A program made the position numbers and the translations under genes. The notes under the pieces were generated by a model, which saw only the letters and a program-made list of their open reading frames with translations, was not told the DNA's origin and ran no database searches. DNA of 64,000 bases from Empedobacter tilapiae (GTDB lineage Bacteria > Bacteroidota > Bacteroidia > Flavobacteriales > Weeksellaceae), in the NCBI RefSeq assembly GCF_004785645.1, contig NZ_SRPE01000010.1, positions 116,525 through 180,524 on the forward strand. The letters run 5' to 3'. This document shows positions 51,311 to 60,039 of the stretch, piece after piece. Positions within the stretch are counted from its first letter, which is position 1; every line of letters starts with the position of its first letter.

Positions 51311-52009
51311 ATGTTACCATACGAACATATCATAATCATAGATAAAGAAAGCAAAATCCCTGTTTATATGCAGATTGCCTTATCCATTATTAACGCTATC
51401 AGTAGTGGTACTCTGAAACCAGGAACGCACTTACCAAGTAGTCGGGAATTAGCCAAAACATTAGGTGTACACCGAAAGACCGTAGTTGCAGGTTATGAGG
51501 AATTGGAAGCACAAGATTGGATTATGATTTTTCCAAGAAAACACGTTGCTGTTTCGGAACATATTCCATTGCTTAAACCTCAAAAGTGGGGTGAATCTAA
51601 TACGGCTACACCTTATGAAAATGATTTGAATGTACCTTTTAGAATTATAGAAGAAAACAAGTTTAGTGAAAATGGTATTTCGTATGCTGATGTAGTTATT
51701 GATGACGGACACCCTGACGTAAGATTATCTCCAATAGATGATTTATTGAAAATGTATCGTTCACTCACTTCAAAAAAATATGCCATTAAAAACGCAAATA
51801 TTGGAACAACGCAGGGGACTTTGAAACTTCGGGAAGTAATGGTTAATTATTTGTCAGAAACAAGAGGGTTAAACATTTCTCCTAATAATATTTTAATTAC
51901 GCACGGAGCACAAATGAGTATTTATTTGTCTGCTCAACTGCTTTTGGGACATACATCTACGATTATTGTAGGTGTTCCAAATTATCCTATTGCTAATAAA
52001 AAAATTTAA
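51311..52009 (+). pseudogene. Truncated MocR/PdxR-type regulator (GntR HTH plus partial aminotransferase domain)
   Basis: The first ~75 residues are a complete GntR winged helix (VYMQIALSIINAISSGTLKP, SSRELAKTLGVHRKTVVAGY). An aminotransferase-like domain begins at ~100 (SYADVVIDDGHPDVRLSP, GTTQGTLKLREVMVNYL, ITHGAQMSIYLSAQ) but stops at residue 232, after NYPIANKK. Full MocR proteins have ~460-500 residues; the PLP lysine and C-terminal half are missing. The stop is 7 nt from the end of the convergent pdeM gene, so this marks a recombination junction. The HTH may still be made. Confidence 0.8.
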
Positions 52010-52015
52010 AGAAAC

Positions 52016-52663
52016 TTATATAGTATAAATGTCCTCTTTCGTAAAAAAAATATAGTGCGAATTTTCGGGATGATTTTTTGTATCTAAACCTGTGAACGAA
52101 CTAAAAGCGGGTAAAATAAGTTGAGTATTGCTCACAATATAACATGGAAATTTAACAAATCTCCCAACTGGAGTTTTCATTCTAATTCCTGGATGAAGAT
52201 GTCCAGAAATCACAAATCTTTTGGTAGAATATAGTTGCTCATGTGAGAAAATAAAATACTCTTCTTCGTATATCTCACAAACTTCTGTAACACCAATATC
52301 AAACAGTTTTTCCTTTGCAATTCGGTCGTGGTTACCTTTTACTAGGATAATTTTTAAATCAGAAAATTTAGATTTCCATTCAGCAAAGAGGTTGAATTCA
52401 GAATTTTTTCCTGCATGAACAAAATCACCTACAACAATCATTCTTTTGGATTGAAAATGGATGATTAAATCAGACAAACGTTGCAAATCATTCTCAATAA
52501 TTTCGGAAGGTAAAGCTATTCCGTTTTTTCTGAAATGAGCGGTTTTTCCTAGATGTAAGTCTGATAGAACAATGGTTTCTGTTTCCTTCCAAAACAACGC
52601 TCGTTGATTGGTTAAAACTAAGTTTTGTTGCATAATATTGATCGTCTTCTCTGCTAAAATCAT
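52016..52663 (-). CDS. pdeM: Ligase-associated DNA-repair endonuclease PdeM (metallophosphoesterase)
   Basis: The 215 residues show the calcineurin-like metal sites: SDLHLGKTAHF, VGDFVHAG, VKGNHDR and SGHLHPG. This matches the phosphoesterase of the ligase-associated DNA damage response set. It overlaps the helicase gene by 4 nt and belongs to the module helicase-ligase-exonuclease that runs on the same strand. Nuclease or phosphodiesterase activity on DNA ends is the expected role (family knowledge). Confidence 0.92.
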   Translation of the reverse strand: MILAEKTINIMQQNLVLTNQRALFWKETETIVLSDLHLGKTAHFRKNGIALPSEIIENDLQRLSDLIIHFQSKRMIVVGDFVHAGKNSEFNLFAEWKSKFSDLKIILVKGNHDRIAKEKLFDIGVTEVCEIYEEEYFIFSHEQLYSTKRFVISGHLHPGIRMKTPVGRFVKFPCYIVSNTQLILPAFSSFTGLDTKNHPENSHYIFFTKEDIYTI

Positions 52664-55122
52664 TTCCGTTTTGCTTTTTTCTTCAAATTTGCCTCTTGCA
52701 TTTTTCTAATTCTCGTACTCAAATCTTCGCTGGAAAGCGATTGTCTCAAACTGTCTACTTTTATCGGAAAACTTAAAGGTGTAAATCGATCCGATTTTAC
52801 ATAAATGATTTTACTTTCACTAATGCGATCAAATGCTGCGGTTAATCGTTGTTCTTCCAATTGCTGGTTAAAAACTTCCGTATATGCTTGTCGTAACAAT
52901 AAATTTTGCGGATCATACTCTTCCAAAACAGAAAATATGATTCCCGATGATGCCTGCAAAGATTTGTTATTCACTTGTCTTCCGGGCATCGTTTGCACCA
53001 CCATTCCAGAAATTACGGCAATATCTCTAAATTTTCTTCGTGCCATTTCAGTCGCATTTACACTGCTAATAACGTCTTGCATTAGGTTTACTTTAGAAAG
53101 AATTTGATTCAATTCCGTATCCATCAATTGTATTTCTCTGTCCGAAAAAAGTTCAAAACCATAGTCGTTCATCGCCATCGAGAAGCTGATAGGATACAAT
53201 TTAGAGATTCGATATGCCAATAAAGCTGCCATCACTTCATGTACCAATCTTCCTTCAAAAGGGTAAAAAAACAAATGATAACCTTCTCTCGTTTTGATGC
53301 GCTCTACTAGAAATTCATCTTCTTTCGGAATGTGCGAATTTTCATTCTGATTCACCAACAAAGGATGCAAAAAACGAAGTTCTTTTTCTCGAGCGTTTGG
53401 TGAGAGCGATTCAGCTAATTTTTTACGTAAAAAATAACTTAAATTAGATGACAAAGGCAATCTACCTCCGAGCCAACTGGGAGTTATCGCTTTACCACTC
53501 GACAATTTTACAAAAACCGTCATATCTTTCAGCATAACGAATTCTAAAACACGTCCTGCCAAAACAAATTTATCACCTTTCCTCAGTTTAGTAATAAAAT
53601 ATTCTTCAATCATCCCAATATAACCTCCCGACAAAAACTTCACTCGTAACATCGAATCGCTTACAATAACTCCAATATTCATGCGGTGCAACATGCCTAT
53701 TTTTCTTTTTTCAACAACTAGTTTTCCATCTTCCTGTTTCACCACTTTATGAAATTCTTCGTAATTTTCACCTGTTTTTCCGCCTTGTGTGATAAAATAA
53801 ATACACCATTGCCATTCCTCTTCCGTTATTTCAGAAAAAGCATAGGTATTTTTGATAATGGGATAAATTTCTTTGGGATAAAAACCGCCGCCCAAAGCCA
53901 AAGTAACAAGATATTGTACCAAGACATCGTACGCCAAAACAAAAGGTTCCCTATTTTCAATCACTTTATTTTTAACGGCTTCTTTTAACGCTGAAGCTTC
54001 AATAAATTCTAATGAATAAGTGGGAACAAAGTAAATTTTTGAAGTTTCAAAAGGCGAGTGTCCGCTTCGTCCTGCTCTTTGCATAAACCGTGCAACACCT
54101 TTACTGGAACCAATTTGAATCACCGTATCTACAGGTTTAAAATCGACACCCAAATCTAATGAAGACGTAGAAACCACCGCCTTTAACAGTCCAGAACTCA
54201 AATTTTCTTCTACCCATTGACGCAAATTAGCATCGATGGAACTGTGATGCAATGCAATTTGCCCAGCAAAATCGGGATACGCCTCCAATAAAAGCTGATA
54301 CCATATTTCACTCTGGCTTCGCGTATTGGTGAAAATAAGTGTCGATTTACTTTTTAAAATAATGGAAACGACTTCCTGTACTAATTTTCCGCCTAAATGT
54401 CCTGCCCAAGGCAAAATTTCAACTTCAGGAGGATAAACGGAGAGAATTTCAATTTTCTTATGCTCTTTAGCGACAACTTTGGTTCTCTTTTTAGCATTTG
54501 GAATCAAAACATCCAAAGCCTGATCCAAATTACCGATGGTTGCAGTAATTCCCCAGATCTTGATGTTTGCTTGCCGAAATTTTAAAACAGCTAAAGCCAA
54601 TTCTACCATCACACCACGTTTTGTACTCAACAATTCATGCCACTCGTCTACCGCAATTGCTTTGAGATGAGTAAAAAATCGTTCGTTATTTTTTTGAGCC
54701 AAAAGAAGATGTAAACTTTCGGGCGTTACCAAAAGAATATCAGGCATTTTCTTAGTTTGTCGGGCTTTCTGTTGTGGATCGGTATCACCATTTCGTACTT
54801 CCACCACCCAATCAAGTCCAATTTCGTCAATCGCTTCTTGCATGGATTTTGCCAAATCTTTAGCTAAAGAACGGAGTGGTGTTATCCAAAGGAGTTTCAA
54901 TCCATTTCCGTATTTTTCGGGATGATTAAAAAAATCAATAACAACCGCTAAAAAAAGAGAATAAGTTTTCCCAAAGCCTGTGGGAGCAACAACCATACCA
55001 GAATAGCCATTAGCAAAACGTTGCCAAGCATCCTTCTGAAAATTAAAAGCCTCCATATCTTTGGCTTGCATCCAATTTTTGATGAGTTGAAAGCCATCGG
55101 ATTGTTCGAATTTCTCGGTCAC
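52660..55122 (-). CDS. Ligase-associated DEXH-box helicase (Lhr-like)
   Basis: The 820-residue SF2 helicase of the Lhr family has Walker A APTGFGKT (46-53), DEWH box (159-162), motif III GITATIGN, and in domain 2 STSSLDLGVDFKPVDTVIQIG and QRAGRSGHS. A WH/Lhr C-terminal half follows. It unwinds or remodels DNA with 3'-5' polarity in related proteins. It overlaps pdeM (4 nt) and ligase (4 nt). A standard member of this four-gene repair module. Confidence 0.93.
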   Translation of the reverse strand: MTEKFEQSDGFQLIKNWMQAKDMEAFNFQKDAWQRFANGYSGMVVAPTGFGKTYSLFLAVVIDFFNHPEKYGNGLKLLWITPLRSLAKDLAKSMQEAIDEIGLDWVVEVRNGDTDPQQKARQTKKMPDILLVTPESLHLLLAQKNNERFFTHLKAIAVDEWHELLSTKRGVMVELALAVLKFRQANIKIWGITATIGNLDQALDVLIPNAKKRTKVVAKEHKKIEILSVYPPEVEILPWAGHLGGKLVQEVVSIILKSKSTLIFTNTRSQSEIWYQLLLEAYPDFAGQIALHHSSIDANLRQWVEENLSSGLLKAVVSTSSLDLGVDFKPVDTVIQIGSSKGVARFMQRAGRSGHSPFETSKIYFVPTYSLEFIEASALKEAVKNKVIENREPFVLAYDVLVQYLVTLALGGGFYPKEIYPIIKNTYAFSEITEEEWQWCIYFITQGGKTGENYEEFHKVVKQEDGKLVVEKRKIGMLHRMNIGVIVSDSMLRVKFLSGGYIGMIEEYFITKLRKGDKFVLAGRVLEFVMLKDMTVFVKLSSGKAITPSWLGGRLPLSSNLSYFLRKKLAESLSPNAREKELRFLHPLLVNQNENSHIPKEDEFLVERIKTREGYHLFFYPFEGRLVHEVMAALLAYRISKLYPISFSMAMNDYGFELFSDREIQLMDTELNQILSKVNLMQDVISSVNATEMARRKFRDIAVISGMVVQTMPGRQVNNKSLQASSGIIFSVLEEYDPQNLLLRQAYTEVFNQQLEEQRLTAAFDRISESKIIYVKSDRFTPLSFPIKVDSLRQSLSSEDLSTRIRKMQEANLKKKAKRK

Positions 55123-56699
55123 GTGATTAATTTTTTAATATCTTCAATATCGTCTATTTCATCCATTTTTTTATCGCGTCGCCAACGTAAAATTCTTGGA
55201 AAACGCAATGCTACACCCGATTTATGTCGACTACTAAATCCAATTCCTTCAAAAGCCAACTCAAAAACCAATTCGGGTTTTACCGTTCGGACAGGTCCAA
55301 ATTTTTCCAACACATTTTTAGAAATAAATTTGCTAACTTCTTGTATTTCTTTATCTGTTAAACCTGAATAAGCTTTCGCAATCGTGACTAATTTCCCTTC
55401 TTTTTTGACTGCAAAAGTATAATCAGTATAATAACCGCTTCGTCTTCCACTTCCTTTTTGGGCGTAAATTAAAACTGCATCAATCGTCAGTGGATCGAGT
55501 TTCCATTTCCACCAATCGCCTTTTTTTCGACCGGTATGATAAAGAGAATGTACATTTTTTAACATCAAACCTTCACTATTAATTTCTCGAGCATTTTCTC
55601 GAATTGCGGGAAGTTGATTCCAATTTTCAAAAATAATTTTTTCTGAAAGATGTACTTTATCCGAAGGATTGTCTTCTAAAATTTGCTCTAATTTTAATCT
55701 TCTTTGCATCATCGATTTTTCACGGTAATCATCTTGTTCCCACTCTAAAACGTCGTAGGCATAAACAACAATGGGAATTTCGTTCAAAATTTTCTTCGTT
55801 AAATTTTTACGATTCAAGCGTTTTTGAAGTGCAATAAAATTTAAAACTTGATCGTTTTTAAATGCTAGAATTTCACCATCCAAAACAAAATTACCTTTCC
55901 ATTGCATCAATTCATCACGAATTTCAGGAAATTGATCCGTCACCAATTCTTCACCTCTCGACCAAATAAAAACTTCGCCATCTCGCTTAATAAATTGCCC
56001 TCGAATACCATCCCATTTATATTCTACCAACCACTCTTGCGTATCGCCTAAATCTTCAATTTCTTTTTCTAACGCATAAGCCAAACAAAACGGATAAGGT
56101 TTGGATAAATGGGTCGCAGTATAATCGCCTTTAATCAACTTTTCGAAATCGACTTCCTCTGCCGTCCAAGTACCCATAATACTGTGTGTAACAGCATTAG
56201 TGTCTAAACTATAATATTTTGCAAGCGTATTAATTAAAGTTTTACTGGAAACGCCGATTCTGAAACTGCCGCCCAAAAGCTTATTGAAAATAAACCGCTC
56301 TACATAATCTAAACCGTTCCACGCATCAAGAACAAAATCTTTTTTCTGATCTTCCGTTTTGTCCTTTAAATCAATGATTTTTTGCATCCATTCTGACAAA
56401 GAATAGTGGATGGTTTTGGTTGGTGGTGGTAAAATAAGAGAAATTGTTTCCCCTAAATCACCCACGCTGGAATAACTCTCTACAAAAAGCCATTCTGGAA
56501 TTTCGGCAACTTCCATCGCCCACGTTTTCATTAAGGTAGAATTGACATTTCGTTTCGGTTTTCGCCCTGTAAATAGAGCTAGAAACCATAATTTATCATG
56601 CGAAGACGCCTCTTGCAGAAACTCGATAATTGCCTCTTGTTTTAAAGAGGTTTTGTTGGTGCTGTCGAGCGCATTAATTAAAGTAGCAAAATCGTTCAT
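55119..56699 (-). CDS. ATP-dependent DNA ligase
   Basis: The 526-residue ligase has an N-terminal DNA-binding domain (~1-200), the adenylation motif EYKWDGIRGQF with the nucleophilic K228, motif III-like FVLDGEILAF, motif IV SEGLMLKN, motif V WWKWKLDP, and an OB-fold C-terminus ending ALRFPRILRWRRDK. It seals DNA nicks with ATP. It belongs to the ligase-associated module, overlapping the helicase gene by 4 nt. Intact. Confidence 0.94.
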   Translation of the reverse strand: MNDFATLINALDSTNKTSLKQEAIIEFLQEASSHDKLWFLALFTGRKPKRNVNSTLMKTWAMEVAEIPEWLFVESYSSVGDLGETISLILPPPTKTIHYSLSEWMQKIIDLKDKTEDQKKDFVLDAWNGLDYVERFIFNKLLGGSFRIGVSSKTLINTLAKYYSLDTNAVTHSIMGTWTAEEVDFEKLIKGDYTATHLSKPYPFCLAYALEKEIEDLGDTQEWLVEYKWDGIRGQFIKRDGEVFIWSRGEELVTDQFPEIRDELMQWKGNFVLDGEILAFKNDQVLNFIALQKRLNRKNLTKKILNEIPIVVYAYDVLEWEQDDYREKSMMQRRLKLEQILEDNPSDKVHLSEKIIFENWNQLPAIRENAREINSEGLMLKNVHSLYHTGRKKGDWWKWKLDPLTIDAVLIYAQKGSGRRSGYYTDYTFAVKKEGKLVTIAKAYSGLTDKEIQEVSKFISKNVLEKFGPVRTVKPELVFELAFEGIGFSSRHKSGVALRFPRILRWRRDKKMDEIDDIEDIKKLIT

Positions 56700-56841
56700 T
56701 GATGATTTAAAAATTTTAAAGCAATTTTAATATTTACTTCTTGTTTTGTTCATATTTCTCATCCGCTTTTATTTTTTCAGAATGACAATGCTGTATTGTC
56801 ATTTCGACGACAGGAAAATCTCAAAAAATCTTTATGAAAAT

Positions 56842-57852
56842 CTATTTCTCTTCCTCCATTTCTGTTCTTTCTTCATCGTCGCCATATTCGGTTTTTACTT
56901 CTTCGGAATAAATACCTATTTCGTTTAAATATTTAGAAAAAATAGCCGTTTGACCATGCGTTACATAAACTTTTTCGGCTTCCGTAGCTTTGATCGCACT
57001 TAACAATCCTTGCCAATCTGCGTGATCACTAATTGCAAAACCTGCATCTGCACTTCGCCATCTTCTAGCACCACGAATTTGCATCCATCCCGAACAAATG
57101 GCATACGCCATATTCGGTATTTTCTTCATTGCTGGATTATCCACCAAAGCGGGCGGCAACAAAATTATTTTTCCATCCAAATGCTTTTTGTCATCACGTA
57201 AATCTATGGTTTTGTACTCAGGTAATGTAACACCAACACTTTCGTACGCCTCATTCAATTTTGCAATGGAATAATGGACATTTAACTCTCCAATACCCTC
57301 CAATGCTTTCATAATACGCTGCGATTTCCCTAAAGAATAACCTATAAAAACCGAAGTTTTTCCTTTCGCTCTATTATGATCTACCCAATCACGCATTTTT
57401 TTTTCTTGTTCTGCCACAGAAAGCCAATTGTAAACAGGAAGACCGAAGGTACTTTCGGTAATGAATTCGTGGCATTTTACAGCTTCAAAAGCCGTAGAAA
57501 GCCCATCATCTTGCAATTTATAATCTCCAGAAATTACGCTTACATAACCTTTATACTCCATCCTAATTTGTGCTGAGCCGATAATGTGACCTGCAGGATG
57601 TAATGAAACTTTAACCCCATTTATAGTTAGTTGTTCGCCATAACCGATACTTTCGCATTCGATATTTCTACCAATTCTTGAAAATAAAATAGGTTTAGTG
57701 AAATGATGACACAAATATTTTTTCATTCCACTTCGAGCGTGATCGGCATGTCCATGCGTTATAACTGCTAGATCTACAGGTCGCCAAGGATCAATATAAA
57801 ACTTCCCTGGAATGCAATAAATACCTTTGGATGTGAATTTTAGCAGTTTCAA
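56842..57852 (-). CDS. Ligase-associated exonuclease (metallo-beta-lactamase, SNM1-like)
   Basis: The 336 residues have the metallo-beta-lactamase HxHxDH motif ITHGHADHARSG (33-38) and the beta-CASP region (HPAGHIIGSAQIRMEYKG, VISGDYKLQDDG, and FAISDHADWQGLL). The match is to the exonuclease of the ligase-associated DNA damage response. It lies 142 nt upstream of the ligase and completes the module. It is likely to trim DNA ends before ligation. Confidence 0.92.
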   Translation of the reverse strand: MKLLKFTSKGIYCIPGKFYIDPWRPVDLAVITHGHADHARSGMKKYLCHHFTKPILFSRIGRNIECESIGYGEQLTINGVKVSLHPAGHIIGSAQIRMEYKGYVSVISGDYKLQDDGLSTAFEAVKCHEFITESTFGLPVYNWLSVAEQEKKMRDWVDHNRAKGKTSVFIGYSLGKSQRIMKALEGIGELNVHYSIAKLNEAYESVGVTLPEYKTIDLRDDKKHLDGKIILLPPALVDNPAMKKIPNMAYAICSGWMQIRGARRWRSADAGFAISDHADWQGLLSAIKATEAEKVYVTHGQTAIFSKYLNEIGIYSEEVKTEYGDDEERTEMEEEK

Positions 57853-57853
57853 A

Positions 57854-58849
57854 TTAATTCAGTTTTTTTGATTTATTTTTTAAATGTTTCGCTACAAAAA
57901 ATCCTACAGCGAGTACTAGCGATGTTCCGATGATTTTTTGATTTCTTTTTGATGGTACTGGAATAGCCATCTTTCCATAAACAGCATGTGGATCCGTAGA
58001 AGGTTCTAAAATATTACCTTCATCAGCCTTTCCTTTTTTCACCTTCATCATCAGCCTTAAAACCCCAGTTGCTAGATTGGTAAAGGTTTCTGGAAAAGCT
58101 CCATGTGCAAGCTTTAACATAAATGATGTGGCATCTGGAAAGGTATCATTTTTAGGTTTGTCTATTAAATTATAAATCGCCTTTGCGGTATCTTTAGGAT
58201 CTGATGCAAACGGAGGTATTTTAAAATCTAAACCTGAGAATTTAGCGGAATGCATATTTCCTGTAGATTGTTGAACTTGTGGATAAACGTTGCAAATATG
58301 AATTTCGGGATACACACTATACTCACTTTGTAAACCACTCATCAACCCTTTTATTCCTGTTTTAGTTGCCGAATATACCGAACTAAATGGAGCTGGCATA
58401 TATCCTCCAATGGAAACATTATTAATTAAAATGCCTTGATTTTGTTCTTTAAAAACGGGTAAAACGTAGTACGCTCCGTGCATATACCCCATTAAATTGG
58501 TTTTGATTACTTGTTCGTTTATGTCCATAGGAATTTCCTCAAATTTTCCACTTGCCATAACGCCTGCATTATTCACCCACACATCTACGCGTCCAAATTC
58601 TTTCAGAGCAAATTCAACTAAATCTTTTACTTCATTTGTATTAGACACATCGGTAGATTTATAAACCGCTTTTCCACCAAAAGCATTGCATTCTGAAACC
58701 GCTTTTTCTAAACCTTCTACACCTCTTGCTGCCAAAACCAATTGATAGCCATTTTGAGCAAATAAGTGTGCTGTAGCTAAGCCAACACCACTGGAAGCGC
58801 CAGTAATTACGGCTGTTTTAGTAATTAATTCAATGGCTATATTTTTCAT
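57854..58849 (-). CDS. Short-chain dehydrogenase/reductase with C-terminal membrane segment
   Basis: The 331 residues have the classical SDR N-terminus AVITGASSGVGLATA (cofactor loop), NNAGVM and the catalytic YSATKTGIKG (Y-x3-K). A C-terminal extension ends in a hydrophobic helix (IIGTSLVLAVGFFVAKHL). Substrate unknown. It directly abuts the exonuclease gene (1 nt), so it may share its transcript, but it more likely belongs to the stress-response set (GlsB, PNPOx-like, catalase) that follows upstream. Confidence 0.88.
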   Translation of the reverse strand: MKNIAIELITKTAVITGASSGVGLATAHLFAQNGYQLVLAARGVEGLEKAVSECNAFGGKAVYKSTDVSNTNEVKDLVEFALKEFGRVDVWVNNAGVMASGKFEEIPMDINEQVIKTNLMGYMHGAYYVLPVFKEQNQGILINNVSIGGYMPAPFSSVYSATKTGIKGLMSGLQSEYSVYPEIHICNVYPQVQQSTGNMHSAKFSGLDFKIPPFASDPKDTAKAIYNLIDKPKNDTFPDATSFMLKLAHGAFPETFTNLATGVLRLMMKVKKGKADEGNILEPSTDPHAVYGKMAIPVPSKRNQKIIGTSLVLAVGFFVAKHLKNKSKKLN

Positions 58850-58874
58850 AATTATAAATAGTAATATTAAACAA

Positions 58875-58898
58875 AAAGTCTCAGAGCTCTGAGACTTT
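58875..58898. terminator. Perfect 24-bp palindrome downstream of the GlsB-like gene
   Basis: AAAGTCTCAGAG / CTCTGAGACTTT, followed by A/T-rich sequence on both sides. It lies ~28 nt past the stop of the GlsB-like gene and upstream of the SDR. Confidence 0.75.
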
Positions 58899-58926
58899 AC
58901 AATATTTTAATCGTTAATTAGACCGT

Positions 58927-59178
58927 CTATTTTTTCGATATCATTCTGTACACTGCTAGACACAAAACTGCTCCAGCAATTGCAACTAAAAAACTAGAAA
59001 TATTAAATCCGCTTACATCAACACCTAAAAGCATCGATCCAAGCCAACCTCCAACTACCGCACCTATAATCCCAATAATTATTGTTACTATCCAACCACC
59101 TGGATCGTTACCAGGGTGTATTGCTTTTGCTATTGCTCCGGCTATAAGGCCGAAAATAATCCATGTTAAAATTCCCAT
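58927..59178 (-). CDS. GlsB/YeaQ/YmgE-family stress membrane protein
   Basis: The 83 residues have two to three Gly-rich transmembrane helices: WIIFGLIAGAIAKAIHPG, WIVTIIIGIIGAVVGGWLG and FLVAIAGAVLCLAVYRM. This matches the transglycosylase-associated GlsB/YeaQ family induced by stress in many bacteria. Function unclear. It sits between the SDR and PNPOx-like genes with its own terminator. Confidence 0.9.
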   Translation of the reverse strand: MGILTWIIFGLIAGAIAKAIHPGNDPGGWIVTIIIGIIGAVVGGWLGSMLLGVDVSGFNISSFLVAIAGAVLCLAVYRMISKK

Positions 59179-59246
59179 AATATATATTTTAATGTTAATA
59201 AATAGATGTAATAATTTCTTGTTGAAAGATCAATAATTAATCAAGC

Positions 59247-59762
59247 TTATATACTTAACTCACCTTCTACACCTCCATCTTCAACTGGACTTCCCGTAAC
59301 GGCGGCGAAAAGCATTTTCGACATGGCAATAAATTTATTGTCTTTGGTTTCGTAATAATAGCCATCGTTCGGCGAAACTTTTATTACACTGATATTAGGA
59401 TCGTCTTTGCCATCAAACCAAGAATTTGCAAAATTGGTCCAATATTTTTCAATTAAGGTTTTATCTTGTGAAGCACTGGCTTTTCCTTTAATAAAGATGT
59501 ATTCGTATTTAGAATTATTCATAAAATACAGTTCTACATTAGGATTGGCTTCAATTTCATCATTTTTCAGTGAACGAACGTCACTCAAGAACCAGAGATT
59601 ACCAACCTCATCTACTTCTTGAAGAGCCATTGGTCTGCTCGTAGTATTACCACCAATATTGGTGGTAAAAAAGCAATTTCGGGCAGTTTCAGCAATAGAT
59701 TTTATCTTTTCAATGGCTTTATTTCCGCTCAAATTTTCTGTCGGTGACTGTGCATTTCCCAT
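59247..59762 (-). CDS. Pyridoxamine-phosphate-oxidase-like general stress protein
   Basis: The 171 residues form a split-barrel flavin-binding fold of the general stress protein 26 type: RPMALQEVDEVGNLWFLSDV near the N-terminus, VELYFMNNSKYEYIFIKGKA and a C-terminal GYYYETKDNK. It probably binds FMN or F420-like cofactors. Its partners here are GlsB, an SDR and catalase, a typical oxidative-stress set. It lies 4 nt downstream of the conserved 77-aa gene. Confidence 0.88.
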   Translation of the reverse strand: MGNAQSPTENLSGNKAIEKIKSIAETARNCFFTTNIGGNTTSRPMALQEVDEVGNLWFLSDVRSLKNDEIEANPNVELYFMNNSKYEYIFIKGKASASQDKTLIEKYWTNFANSWFDGKDDPNISVIKVSPNDGYYYETKDNKFIAMSKMLFAAVTGSPVEDGGVEGELSI

Positions 59763-59766
59763 AATT

Positions 59767-60000
59767 TTATTTTTTTATTTCTGGATTGTGATTAAAACAA
59801 TTTTTCTCCTCATTGATATGAAAAGTAAAATTTGTACAAACTATAATGTCATTGCTATCAAAATGTTTTACAATACCATTTTTTTCCATCGTCACAACCC
59901 AACACGAATTTTGATGCATTCCATAATCAATTATAAAAATAGTATGACCTCTACCAATAGGGGTATCAACAAGTATTGTAGGACTAAGTTGTAATATCAT
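59767..60000 (-). CDS. Conserved Bacteroidetes protein, beta-rich (77 aa)
   Basis: The 77 residues have short beta-strands with IGRGHTIFIIDYGMH, NSCWVVTMEKNGIVKHFDSN and a small polar tail. I recognise the D-Y-G-x-H and H-x-D-S-N-D pattern from Bacteroidetes small conserved proteins, but not a functional name. It is cytoplasmic and follows catalase on the same strand, 39 nt downstream, so it may be co-transcribed. Confidence 0.7.
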   Translation of the reverse strand: MILQLSPTILVDTPIGRGHTIFIIDYGMHQNSCWVVTMEKNGIVKHFDSNDIIVCTNFTFHINEEKNCFNHNPEIKK

Positions 60001-60039
60001 TCATCTAAATTTTAAAATTATATCACGTTATACATTTTA

